The notes under the pieces were generated by a model. That model saw nothing but the letters and a program-made list of their open reading frames with translations, searched no databases and was not told the origin of the DNA. This document shows positions 1 through 7,615 of a stretch of 64,000 nucleotides of DNA, in pieces. Source of the stretch: UBA6183 sp943372215 (GTDB taxonomy: Bacteria > Bacteroidota > Bacteroidia > UKL13-3). Location: the NCBI GenBank assembly GCA_943372215.1, contig CALRXU020000007.1, positions 62,001 to 126,000 of the forward strand, given 5' to 3'. The number at the start of each line of letters is the position of its first letter. The stretch's first letter is position 1. The translations under genes and the position numbers were made by a program.

Positions 1-2
1 AA

Positions 3-508
3 CAACTTGAGATATCAAAAGGGATGATTCCATTTGATACTGTTTACGCAAAGTCTTACATAACGTTAGACCAAGCATCTGGGCTTGAATATATATTATC
101 CAAGGGTAAAAGCGACCATGAAACAGAACTAATAAGGGAGATTTTTGCCCCGGAACTATAATTGGTTTAAAAGAGTTTGAAGCCTTAACAATTGATGACC
201 GTTTTGAATTCCTTCATACCAAAGAAATAATTTCATATATAAATCTAGATACCATTGCGGAAATTAATAGTTTAATCAATAATGTTTCCAAAGAAGAGAT
301 TGGCTTAAATTATAATTCAGATGAACTGAACGCTAAAGAAATATACTCCATCAATTGGCACAATGACAATTCTCCTAATCTTACCTACAATGAAAGACAC
401 ATTTTGGAAGGATTTTCTAAACTTCAATTGATATTTAAGAAGGCGACAGTGGATGGAGATTATATCATTGTAGATTATGGAGGTTGGAACTCTGAACTCA
501 AATATTAG
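3..508 (+). pseudogene. DUF1877-like protein, frameshifted, 5' end outside window
   Basis: Two adjacent reading frames together read as one DUF1877 (YfbM-like) protein. Frame 3 runs from the window edge to a stop at 159-161 and carries a segment like the family's LDKAW..LHFLL region (residues YITLDQASGLEYILSKG). Frame 2 is open from 122 and continues to a TAG at 506-508 with the C-terminal family pattern: NSDELNAKEIYSINW, then LEGFSKLQLIFKKA and a final DYIIVDY strand. The switch lies around 140-155, in runs of five T and four C, and equals the loss of one base. The family has no firmly known function. The frameshift could be a true mutation or a sequencing error in a homopolymer. The family call is from motif memory and is moderate. 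Confidence 0.55.
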
Positions 509-709
509 AAAACGGCATATAGCTGCACAACTTGTCCCAAACCACGGGATTGGCAAAAGCATGGTTTCCCTGCCTAGGCGGGACAAACTATGCTCCGCTT
601 GACGGGATTTAGTAATTGATTAATTCGTTTCCTTAAGCTACATTTGAGCATAAACGCAGGCTCATTGCAACACTTGTTCCGCTTGCGGGATTTGCAAAAC
701 CGTTAGCTG
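509..709. repeat. Intergenic segment with three imperfect direct repeats of about 30 bp
   Basis: Three related copies are visible at about 527-560, 583-613 and 668-701. Each has a core like TTGTTCCGCTTGCGGGATTT followed by GCAAAA or a variant; copy 2 has one extra base. The segment starts with AACGGCATATAGCTG just after the DUF1877 stop and ends with CCGTTAGCTGTG just before the next gene, so it fills the space between two small accessory genes. No gene is seen inside it. Confidence 0.5.
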
Positions 710-759
710 TGATTTTACAAACAACCGAGATTAAAAATTTAACCATACAAAACAAAGAC

Positions 760-1311
760 ATGAAAATAAGATATATCATTTTTCTATTAATAGGAATTTT
801 GACAAGCTCTTTTAAATCGGCTGACCAAATAGAGACAAACAACCTGTCAGCTTTAGTTATTAAGTTAACATATGATTCTTACGGAATGACGGGATTTGGC
901 GGGAGTTTGAAAGTACGAAATCTCGAGACAAATGAGGTTTTTGAAAGTAAGTCGAGGATAGGATTTAATCCATTTGTGATTATTGAAAATTTACCCCTAG
1001 GTAATTATAAGGTTGAAGAGTTAAAAATCAATTCTGGATCTAATGTTTTAACATCTCGGAATGACCTTGAGTTTAACCAACTAAAACTTGACACATCAAA
1101 AGTTTATTATCTCGGCAGTTATTTGACAGAAAAAATTCCGCCAATGATGGAATTAAACTTTCAAATAACAAGAACTGAAAATGATGAAACAAAAAAGATT
1201 TATAAGCAGCTAAAAAAGAAGTCGGAAAACTGGCTAAAATTACAAATTGACTTTGAGCAAAGATTATTAATAAATGACAGCACGACAATTAAAATAAAAA
1301 ACTACCGCTAA
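760..1311 (+). CDS. Exported protein of unknown function
   Basis: A 183-residue protein from the ATG at 760; the frame is open further upstream but the ATG at 760 begins directly with a signal peptide (MKIRYIIFLLIGILTSS), which decides the start. The mature part is predicted to be beta-rich (repeated alternating hydrophobic strands and a glycine-rich MTGFGG turn near residue 40) with a lysine-rich helical end. A carboxypeptidase-regulatory-like or transthyretin-like sandwich would fit the stretch around LPLGNYKVEEL, but I do not recognise a family with certainty. It is probably periplasmic. It sits alone between two repeat-like intergenic segments, which suggests an accessory gene. Confidence 0.6.
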   Translation: MKIRYIIFLLIGILTSSFKSADQIETNNLSALVIKLTYDSYGMTGFGGSLKVRNLETNEVFESKSRIGFNPFVIIENLPLGNYKVEELKINSGSNVLTSRNDLEFNQLKLDTSKVYYLGSYLTEKIPPMMELNFQITRTENDETKKIYKQLKKKSENWLKLQIDFEQRLLINDSTTIKIKNYR

Positions 1312-1378
1312 CAACCATTTTACAAAAGCAGGGGGGGGGGCGTGCTTCTATTAAAATGAAGTGCTAAAATCCCCGCTT
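1305..1378. repeat. Folded intergenic element with a ten-G tract
   Basis: The end of the preceding gene runs into CGCTAACAACC, then AAAAGCA followed by ten G at 1331-1340, GTGCTTC, a spacer, GAAGTGC and CCCCGCTTT. The left and right halves can pair (AGC-GGGG with CCCC-GCT, and GTGCTTC with GAAGTGC allowing a G-U pair), giving a long imperfect hairpin. Homopolymer G tracts of this length stand out in this AT-rich DNA. The function is unknown. Confidence 0.4.
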
Positions 1379-1382
1379 TCGC

Positions 1383-1446
1383 AAAGTAAAAAAAAGCAAC
1401 TCCAGGCTTAAAAACCCCATGCAAAGTTGCCTCTTTTTTTACTTTA
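1383..1446. terminator. Probable bidirectional terminator
   Basis: The left arm at 1383-1401 (AAAGTA, run of A, GCAACT) is almost the exact reverse complement of the right arm at 1425-1446 (AGTTGC, CT, run of T, ACTTT). The loop is about 23 bases. With a T run on each strand it can end transcription from either side. It separates the accessory gene at 760 from the signalling cluster that starts at 1530. Confidence 0.6.
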
Positions 1447-1529
1447 CCCTTCCGCGTGCCCGTCCCCATTGAATATAACCGCTGCATTAATTCCATTGTC
1501 GTCTTACTTTCTTAACTTAACTTCGAATC

Positions 1530-1997
1530 ATGATTTCCCAAAACATAACCATTCTCCTTGCCGATGACAACAATGACGATTGCCTTCTTTTTAAAGAGGC
1601 ATTAAAAGAGCTGCCGGTATCCTCCCATCTTAGTATAGTGCATGATGGCGACCAGCTTATGGAGCAACTCACCCAAAAAGAAACCAAGCTGCCCGATGTT
1701 CTTTTCCTCGACCTTCACATGCCTCGAAAAAACGGCTTCGCCTCTTTAGGAGCAATAAAACGCAACACTGAACTCCAGCAACTTCCGGTTATCATACTCT
1801 CCTCCGTTTCGGAGCAAGAGAGTGTTAAGAATGTTTTCAGGGACGCAGCGCACTATTACATCTGTAAACCCGCAAATTTTTCGCAACTGAAAAAAGTAAT
1901 TTATGAAGCCCTTATGCTTATCACGCAGAAAAATAACCCGTTGCCAAACAAAGAAAGTTTTATCATTACAGGTTATTCAACAATAATTCCAAATTGA
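1530..1997 (+). CDS. Single-domain response regulator (CheY-like receiver)
   Basis: A 155-residue protein made of one receiver domain and a short tail. The acidic pair D12-D13, the phosphoacceptor D61 in FLDLHMPRKNG, the switch residues around S91-S92 and the conserved K113 in CKPAN are all present, so it should accept phosphate. There is no DNA-binding or enzymatic output domain. It is the first of three similar receivers (here, 2034 and 4663) around a PAS histidine kinase at 3002. It resembles the Rcp1-type regulators that shuttle phosphate between proteins. The start is the first ATG, 36 bp before the next gene once its stop is passed. Confidence 0.92.
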   Translation: MISQNITILLADDNNDDCLLFKEALKELPVSSHLSIVHDGDQLMEQLTQKETKLPDVLFLDLHMPRKNGFASLGAIKRNTELQQLPVIILSSVSEQESVKNVFRDAAHYYICKPANFSQLKKVIYEALMLITQKNNPLPNKESFIITGYSTIIPN

Positions 1998-2033
1998 CAT
2001 GAAATCTGCTACCTTAATTCAAACCCGATACAA

Positions 2034-2480
2034 ATGAAAGTCATATTCCTCGCTGATGACGATGCTGATGACCGCTTATTCTTTGAAGAGGCACTCGAAG
2101 AAATCAGCCTTGCAACCGAACTCACATTTGCAACAGATGGAGTAGAGTTAATGGCCGCTTTGGAAGAAATTGTAACCGAGAAGCCGCCTCCACCGCATGT
2201 TATTTTTCTTGACATCAACATGCCGCGTAAAAATGGTATTGAATGTTTAAAAGAAATCAGAGAAAATCCTAGGATGAAAGATATTCCCGTTGTGATATTT
2301 TCCACCACTGCCAACGAGAACTCAATTGAGACAACCTATTCCCTTGGTGCAAATTGTTATATCTGTAAACCCAGTTCGCATCAACTTTTAATAAAGGCAA
2401 TTGAAACTGTATTGGCCCTTAACCTTTGGGAACAAAATCAGCAGCTTTCGAAAGAAAAATTTGTTGTGACAATCACCTGA
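2034..2480 (+). CDS. Single-domain response regulator (CheY-like receiver)
   Basis: A 148-residue receiver domain with no output domain. Key residues are the acidic residues D8-D10, phosphoacceptor D60 in FLDINMPRKNG, and the lysine in ICKPSSHQ. It is a paralogue of the proteins at 1530 and 4663, sharing the ADDDxDDRLxF start and the MPxKNG loop. It lies 36 bp after the first receiver and 14 bp before the small gene at 2495, so the group is probably one transcript. The partner is likely the kinase at 3002. Confidence 0.92.
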   Translation: MKVIFLADDDADDRLFFEEALEEISLATELTFATDGVELMAALEEIVTEKPPPPHVIFLDINMPRKNGIECLKEIRENPRMKDIPVVIFSTTANENSIETTYSLGANCYICKPSSHQLLIKAIETVLALNLWEQNQQLSKEKFVVTIT

Positions 2481-2494
2481 GATAATAATTAAGT

Positions 2495-2887
2495 ATGATT
2501 GAGAAAACACACCATTTCCGCATAAAAATTATTTTCCTCTTCGCAAAAACTTTTGCTACCCTTAGCGATAAAGAATCAAGCCAAAAGGCATACCTATTTA
2601 CAAACGACTTCGTTTTTCTTACTCCATATTTTGCAGCCGGCATCATTATCAATTCAGCACTGAATACGATTGATTCACTCATAAAAGAAAATCCATCGCA
2701 ACAAAATTTAATTGTATTGCGAACTACCATTGTCAAAAGAATGAACATGATGGAACACAACGTGGCTCTGTTCCAAACTCAGAAGGTTTCCATACCGGGC
2801 AGGTTAAAAGACAAAGCATTAATGGATACTGTTAACGCACAGTTTAATAAAATGCAAAACGAAGAAGACAAACTGATCAGTATTTAG
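2495..2887 (+). CDS. Small helical protein of unknown function in the signalling cluster
   Basis: A 130-residue protein, 14 bp downstream of the second receiver. The sequence is mostly predicted alpha-helical with no clear signal peptide (the N-terminus is basic and moderately hydrophobic, MIEKTHHFRIKIIFLF) and no cysteine motif. The middle part, NSALNTIDSLIKENPSQ to RTTIVKRMNMMEHNVALF, could form a helical bundle of the kind found in histidine-phosphotransfer proteins, and one histidine (in MMEHNV) lies in a helix, but the HPt signature around it is not convincing. I do not recognise the family. The location argues for a role in the same pathway. Confidence 0.6.
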   Translation: MIEKTHHFRIKIIFLFAKTFATLSDKESSQKAYLFTNDFVFLTPYFAAGIIINSALNTIDSLIKENPSQQNLIVLRTTIVKRMNMMEHNVALFQTQKVSIPGRLKDKALMDTVNAQFNKMQNEEDKLISI

Positions 2888-3001
2888 TATCGTGGGATAG
2901 TGAAGCACTTTGAAAGCCCAGCCACTTTTCATACACAAACGTTAGTGGCTAGCATAAGCCCAACCAAACAAAGATTACAAGGCACTATTAAAATTCAATA
3001 A

Positions 3002-4648
3002 ATGGAAAAGGACGAACTTGAAAATAGAATAAAGAAATTGGAGCTCGAATTGAGTTTGCTGAAATCAGGTAAAGTCGAATCACCATTACTTGAAAATGAG
3101 TCATCATTTTATAATGCAGACGTAGACCATTCAGAGCAAAAAAAGGTGGAAAATGTATTGAAGGAAAGTGAAGAAAAGTTTAAATTAATTTTCGAAAAAA
3201 GCATAGCACCGATAATGATTGCTGATGATAAAGGGAATTATTTAGAAGTAAATAAAGCAGCAGCAGAAATATTTGAATATTCGATTAGCGAATTGATGAG
3301 TATGAATGTTGGCGATTTAATTACAACCAGCAATCCTAATGCTGTTGCACAATATAAAGAATATATTAAAAAAGGTGAAGAAATAGGCGAATTTGGTTTT
3401 ATATCTAAAAAGGGTACTCCTAAAATAGTTCAATACCAGGCAGTACGGATAAAACCAGATTATAATTTGAGTATTATGATGGATGTTAGCGAACAAAAAC
3501 AAGCATCGCAATACGCCCGCAGTTTAATTGAAGCGAGCTTAGACCCTCTTGTTACCATTAGTGCCGATGGGAAAATAACAGATGTGAACGCGGCCTCCAT
3601 AAAAGTTACTGGTATTGCACGTGAAAAACTGATAGGAACGGACTTCTCACATTATTTTACGGAACCGAAAAAAGCACAGGAAGGATATCTTCAGGTTTTT
3701 GAAAAAGGTTATGTGTCTGATTATCCGTTAACGATAAAACATAAAGACGGGAATTTAACAGATGTATTATACAATGCTTCTGTTTACAAGGACAGCAAAG
3801 GAAAAATACTTGGCGTATTTGCCGCTGCCCGCGATGTTACCGAACAAAAATGGGCAAAAGATTTACGTATTGCTAATACAGAACTTGCTTATCAAAACGA
3901 TGAAAAAGAAAAACGGGCAGCAGAGTTAATCATTGCTAACAAAGAACTTGAATCATTCACCTACATATCGAGCCACGATTTGCAGGAGCCGCTGCGGCAA
4001 ATACAAAACTTTGCTTCACGAATCATTGATGTTGAAAAACAAAACCTATCGGACAAAGGCAAAGATTATTTGGAGAGGATGAACAATGCTGCCAACCGTA
4101 TGCAAACCCTCATTGCCGACTTGCTTGCCTATTCACGCGCAACAACCTCAGAACGAATATTTGAAAACACCGACCTTAATAAAATAGTGGAACAAGTAAA
4201 AACAGAACTCAAAGAAATTATTGATGAGAAACACGCCACCATACAAGTAGGGGAAATGTGCGATGCGAGTGTTATCCCTTTTCAGATTCGCCAACTCCTG
4301 CACAACCTTATTGGCAACTCCCTTAAATTTTCCACTCCCAATATTCCACCGCACATAAGAATAAGCAGTTGCAACATCACATACAGTAAATTAAATGGTG
4401 CAAACCTTACACTTGGAAAAGAATATTGCCGCATTAGTATTTCCGACAACGGCATTGGCTTCGAGCCGGAATATAAAGACCGCATCTTTGAAGTATTTCA
4501 ACGCTTGCACGACAAACAAAAAATTCCGGGCACGGGCATCGGGCTTGCTATCGTAAAAAAAATTGTTGAAAATCATAACGGGAGCATCACCGCAACAAGC
4601 GAATTAAATAAAGGAGCAACCTTTGATGTTTACATACCTGTCAACTAA
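3002..4648 (+). CDS. PAS-domain sensor histidine kinase, cytoplasmic
   Basis: A 548-residue kinase. An N-terminal coiled coil (about 1-25) is followed by two PAS domains (about 55-160 and 170-280, each ending in a DVSEQKQ or DVTEQKW motif), a helical linker, a HisKA dimerisation domain with H325 in SSHDLQEPLRQ, and an HATPase domain with the N box (NLIGNSLKFS), G1 (DNGIGF), F box (IFEVFQRLH) and G2 (GTGIGLAIVKK). No membrane segment or signal peptide is seen, so it senses an internal cue; no cofactor-binding residues can be assigned. It lies 14 bp before the third receiver and shares its direction with the two earlier ones. The HDLQEPLR box is the one common in bacteriophytochrome-type kinases paired with Rcp1-like receivers. 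Confidence 0.93.
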   Translation: MEKDELENRIKKLELELSLLKSGKVESPLLENESSFYNADVDHSEQKKVENVLKESEEKFKLIFEKSIAPIMIADDKGNYLEVNKAAAEIFEYSISELMSMNVGDLITTSNPNAVAQYKEYIKKGEEIGEFGFISKKGTPKIVQYQAVRIKPDYNLSIMMDVSEQKQASQYARSLIEASLDPLVTISADGKITDVNAASIKVTGIAREKLIGTDFSHYFTEPKKAQEGYLQVFEKGYVSDYPLTIKHKDGNLTDVLYNASVYKDSKGKILGVFAAARDVTEQKWAKDLRIANTELAYQNDEKEKRAAELIIANKELESFTYISSHDLQEPLRQIQNFASRIIDVEKQNLSDKGKDYLERMNNAANRMQTLIADLLAYSRATTSERIFENTDLNKIVEQVKTELKEIIDEKHATIQVGEMCDASVIPFQIRQLLHNLIGNSLKFSTPNIPPHIRISSCNITYSKLNGANLTLGKEYCRISISDNGIGFEPEYKDRIFEVFQRLHDKQKIPGTGIGLAIVKKIVENHNGSITATSELNKGATFDVYIPVN

Positions 4649-4662
4649 AAAAATAAATCAAT

Positions 4663-5109
4663 ATGCTGAGTAACCCGCTCCAAATCCTTCTTGCCGATGA
4701 TGATGAAAACGACCGCCTTCTTTTTACTGACGCATTTTCAGAATTAAAAACAAAAACCATTGTTCAAACAGTAAACAACGGAATAGAATTAATGAAATGG
4801 CTTAATGAAAAAGACACTCGTTTTCCCCACCTTATTTTCCTTGACCTCAACATGCCCATTAAAAACGGGCTGCAATGTTTAAAAGAAATACGAAGCAATG
4901 AGACACTAAAAAATATTTCCGTAGCTATTTATTCTACATCCAACAATCAAAAGGACATAGAAGAAACCTTCTCTAATGGGGCAAACGTATACATAACCAA
5001 GCCGTCAGATTTTAATACCCTAAAACAAATTTTAGAAAAAGCAGTAATGATTGCCTATCTATATCAGCAGGGGGATATGAGAAGAGAAAATTTCTTGCTC
5101 AAACTTTAA
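4663..5109 (+). CDS. Single-domain response regulator (CheY-like receiver)
   Basis: A 148-residue receiver with no output domain. D12-D14, phosphoacceptor D61 in FLDLNMPIKNG and the lysine in ITKPSDF are present. It begins 14 bp after the kinase stop and should be co-transcribed and co-translated with it, making it the most likely direct phosphate acceptor of that kinase. It is similar along its length to the receivers at 1530 and 2034, as expected for local duplication. Confidence 0.92.
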   Translation: MLSNPLQILLADDDENDRLLFTDAFSELKTKTIVQTVNNGIELMKWLNEKDTRFPHLIFLDLNMPIKNGLQCLKEIRSNETLKNISVAIYSTSNNQKDIEETFSNGANVYITKPSDFNTLKQILEKAVMIAYLYQQGDMRRENFLLKL

Positions 5110-5369
5110 TGAAGGATATCACTCTGATAGCTAACCCATTTGCAAGGACAATATATTTTTTGGAACGCTCAATTCCAACCCACACAACACTTAAAGAGGT
5201 AGTGCAGACTTACTAACAGGAAGCTTTTAATGTAAATTGCCTTGAACAAATTGTGTGCAAACTTCTGTTGTGCTTCGAATATTGTTCATCTAAAAGAATT
5301 AACTTAGTGCTTCTAATTCCCACACTGCGCCAAACGCAAAAACATTACGATTAACACTAAAAACAACAC
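5110..5369. other. Intergenic region, nothing recognised
   Basis: About 260 bases between the last receiver and the lipoprotein gene. No open frame of useful length, no strong hairpin and no clear promoter element was found. It presumably holds the promoter of the gene at 5370. Confidence 0.4.
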
Positions 5370-5975
5370 ATGACAATTAAACTTTTCCTCCTATTTGTTC
5401 TTGTTATGGTCATTTCCAGTTGTAACAACAACACTGCTGTTAAACAGAATAATCAGCCCCCCAATGACACCAAAGCAACAGTTAATTTAAACGAAAAAAA
5501 CGAAACGCAATTTGAAGAAAACGACTGTGTTTTTGATACGAGCACCTATAAATTTACAACAACAGCGCTGAAAAAATATCGCAACAACATTAAATTCGTT
5601 TGGGACAGCGAAGAAAATAGTGCAACAACCCAATTTGATAATGGTGACACCTTGACGTTAAGTATTGGTGGTTGCAATCACTTTGGGTACTCCGCCACAT
5701 TGTATTCTTCCATTTATTTTGACAACACAAAAGCGCTTATCAAAAAAGCACATTGGCTTGCGAAAACTTTTTTTAACAATGGGTTTGATACGAAATATGA
5801 TGAGTGCATCAAAAAAGGACAATATAAACCAAGTTATTATCAAGACACGATTAACATTAAATCCTTTGACATCATTGACCATGACACCTCAGAAACAAAT
5901 ATGGTATATGAAGGATTTACCTTTTTTAGAGCAGGCAACCGGACAAAAATAGTAATCAGTGGATACATCAACTGA
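5370..5975 (+). CDS. Lipoprotein of unknown function
   Basis: A 201-residue protein with a lipoprotein signal peptide ending in VISSC (Cys18), followed by a low-complexity Asn/Lys/Thr linker to about residue 50. The folded part has two further features: a CVFD motif near residue 53 and a GGCNHFGY motif near residue 100, so a disulfide is possible. No known family is recognised. It ends 14 bp before the gene at 5990, which suggests a two-gene unit. Confidence 0.7.
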   Translation: MTIKLFLLFVLVMVISSCNNNTAVKQNNQPPNDTKATVNLNEKNETQFEENDCVFDTSTYKFTTTALKKYRNNIKFVWDSEENSATTQFDNGDTLTLSIGGCNHFGYSATLYSSIYFDNTKALIKKAHWLAKTFFNNGFDTKYDECIKKGQYKPSYYQDTINIKSFDIIDHDTSETNMVYEGFTFFRAGNRTKIVISGYIN

Positions 5976-5989
5976 AAAAAGTAATTGTT

Positions 5990-6451
5990 ATGAGAATCTT
6001 AAACTTCTTGTTTAAAAAACCAACTAAATTTCAACATCATTTTTTTGGAGCAATGGAATTTACTGAGAATAAAAAAGACCCCGATAACAGCCATTATGAA
6101 TGTAAGTACTTTTTTATTACTACTGACAAACCCACCATACTTGAAATTGCTGGGAACAGCAATGGACCGACAGAAAAGCAAGTTGAGTTCATTAAAAGCA
6201 TTCAACAAAACTATGTAACTATTTCGACAGAAATGATTGAGCTCATTGAATCTGAATTTAGGAATTGGAAAGAAGATTTCACCATTAAAGACTTTCAAAA
6301 AGAATTTGAGGTAATCCACTTATATCTTCCGAAATGCGAAAGCAACCCTATTGTATGGGAAATTTCTTTTGAAACTGAACATGATAGAAACCATATTATT
6401 ACATTAACAATGGCTGGCTTTGAAGCAAAAGAAATACTCATTGACGGTTAA
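5990..6451 (+). CDS. Cytoplasmic protein of unknown function
   Basis: A 153-residue soluble protein without a signal peptide. It is rich in aromatic and acidic residues, with a central helix (TEKQVEFIKSIQQNYVTIS) and a C-terminal strand-helix pattern ending in MAGFEAKEILIDG. Architecture of this kind is often seen in small DUF proteins that act as immunity or housekeeping factors, but no specific family is assigned. It is paired with the lipoprotein gene just upstream. Confidence 0.65.
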   Translation: MRILNFLFKKPTKFQHHFFGAMEFTENKKDPDNSHYECKYFFITTDKPTILEIAGNSNGPTEKQVEFIKSIQQNYVTISTEMIELIESEFRNWKEDFTIKDFQKEFEVIHLYLPKCESNPIVWEISFETEHDRNHIITLTMAGFEAKEILIDG

Positions 6452-6739
6452 AAATAACGCACTAACGTGTTCATTGGTTCTTGTGTCCTTTACCAATAAG
6501 CCACGGAGAATGGACATACTAACGCTCACCCGCACATGTTGCAAGCCCCCCAACAAATGCAACAAACACCCAAAAACGCATACTTTTTACCTATTGAAAT
6601 TACGCAAAAGCCTCAATCACCCCCTCCCCTGCTCCTTCCATGTAAACAATACACCGATTAAATAAATACGTGTATCAGATGCCCGTTATTTTTTTGATTA
6701 CCACCGCTGCGTTCTATATTGCTGGCTGTGCAAGGCGTA
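6452..6739. other. Intergenic region, nothing recognised
   Basis: Close to 290 bases between the gene at 5990 and the AraC-type regulator. It is C-rich on the plus strand (for example CCCCCTCCCCTGCTCC near 6625) with no convincing gene. A small overlapping frame (6420-6665) lacks any protein-like character. Confidence 0.4.
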
Positions 6740-7561
6740 ATGAACGAACAAATTATTAGATATTATCCTACGCATCCTTGGCTAAAAAGGTATGTAACCT
6801 GTTACCACATTTGGAAACGGGCGGAAACTTACACCCCTAAGCAACTTTTTTTACCCAATAATATGGTTGGTGCTGGCTTTACGTTATCGGGAAAACTCAT
6901 CATCAACACCGAAAAAACAGCCATAGAAGCCCCAGCGGCTGGTACTCGAAACGTGTATTCCAAAGCCCGTTCTATTGAAACAAAGGGGGCATTCTACAAT
7001 ATTTCAATACGCTTTAAACCATATGGCCTAAAAGCATTTACCAAGGTGGATTGTAAGCCCATGTTTGAAGATGAATGCATAGAGTTGGAACATTTATTTG
7101 GCTTGCAAGAAACCCAACAACTTGTTGAAAAATTACAAGCCGTGCAAGGCGATGCAGAACGGGTGCAAGTATTGGAACAGTTTTTACTTGAACAGTGTTT
7201 GGATGACGACAATCAACTCATTCGTGAAATGATAACCACCATTGATTCCCAAAACCAGGTGTTTCGCATCCACGATTTGGCCACTTCTTTTGGCACTTCT
7301 GAGCGGCAAATACACCGCTTGTTTCACAAATACATTGGCATATCACCCAAAGCCTATATTTCACTTATTAGATTCAGGCATTTTGTACACTTGTTAAACA
7401 CCCAAAAACACAATGCCGTTGAAGCTGCGTTAGAGTCAGGTTATTTTGATCAGTCCCATTTTATCAAAGAATTCAAATCGTTTACCAGCATTACTCCACA
7501 ACAGTATATGCTTAAACAGCAACAACAAACCGTGTCCGATTTTTACAATACAAGGCACTGA
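6740..7561 (+). CDS. AraC-family transcriptional regulator
   Basis: A 273-residue protein from the ATG at 6740; a TTG seven codons earlier is also in frame but adds only MLAVQGV. The first 150 residues form the cupin-like N-terminal domain common in Bacteroidota AraC proteins (PTHPWLKRYVTCYHIW start, then FKPYGLKAF, typical of the DUF6597 group). The last 100 residues hold two helix-turn-helix motifs: IHDLATSFGTSERQIHRLF and the second ending in the family signature SGYFDQSHFIKEFKSFTSITPQQY. The ligand is unknown. Its target may be the downstream T9SS gene, but nothing proves that. Confidence 0.88.
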   Translation: MNEQIIRYYPTHPWLKRYVTCYHIWKRAETYTPKQLFLPNNMVGAGFTLSGKLIINTEKTAIEAPAAGTRNVYSKARSIETKGAFYNISIRFKPYGLKAFTKVDCKPMFEDECIELEHLFGLQETQQLVEKLQAVQGDAERVQVLEQFLLEQCLDDDNQLIREMITTIDSQNQVFRIHDLATSFGTSERQIHRLFHKYIGISPKAYISLIRFRHFVHLLNTQKHNAVEAALESGYFDQSHFIKEFKSFTSITPQQYMLKQQQQTVSDFYNTRH

Positions 7562-7615
7562 TTAAGATTTAATATTGTGTTGTTATTTATGGTAGTCAAT
7601 TAAACATACAACGCA

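Noticed and set aside
509..709. Classical integron attC sites
   Set aside because: The ends resemble CGTTAGCTG but do not fit the GTTRRRY / RYYYAAC core pair, and no integrase is seen.
6420..6665. Open frame overlapping the end of the gene at 5990
   Set aside because: Low-complexity, proline- and threonine-rich translation in a C-rich spacer, with no start context.
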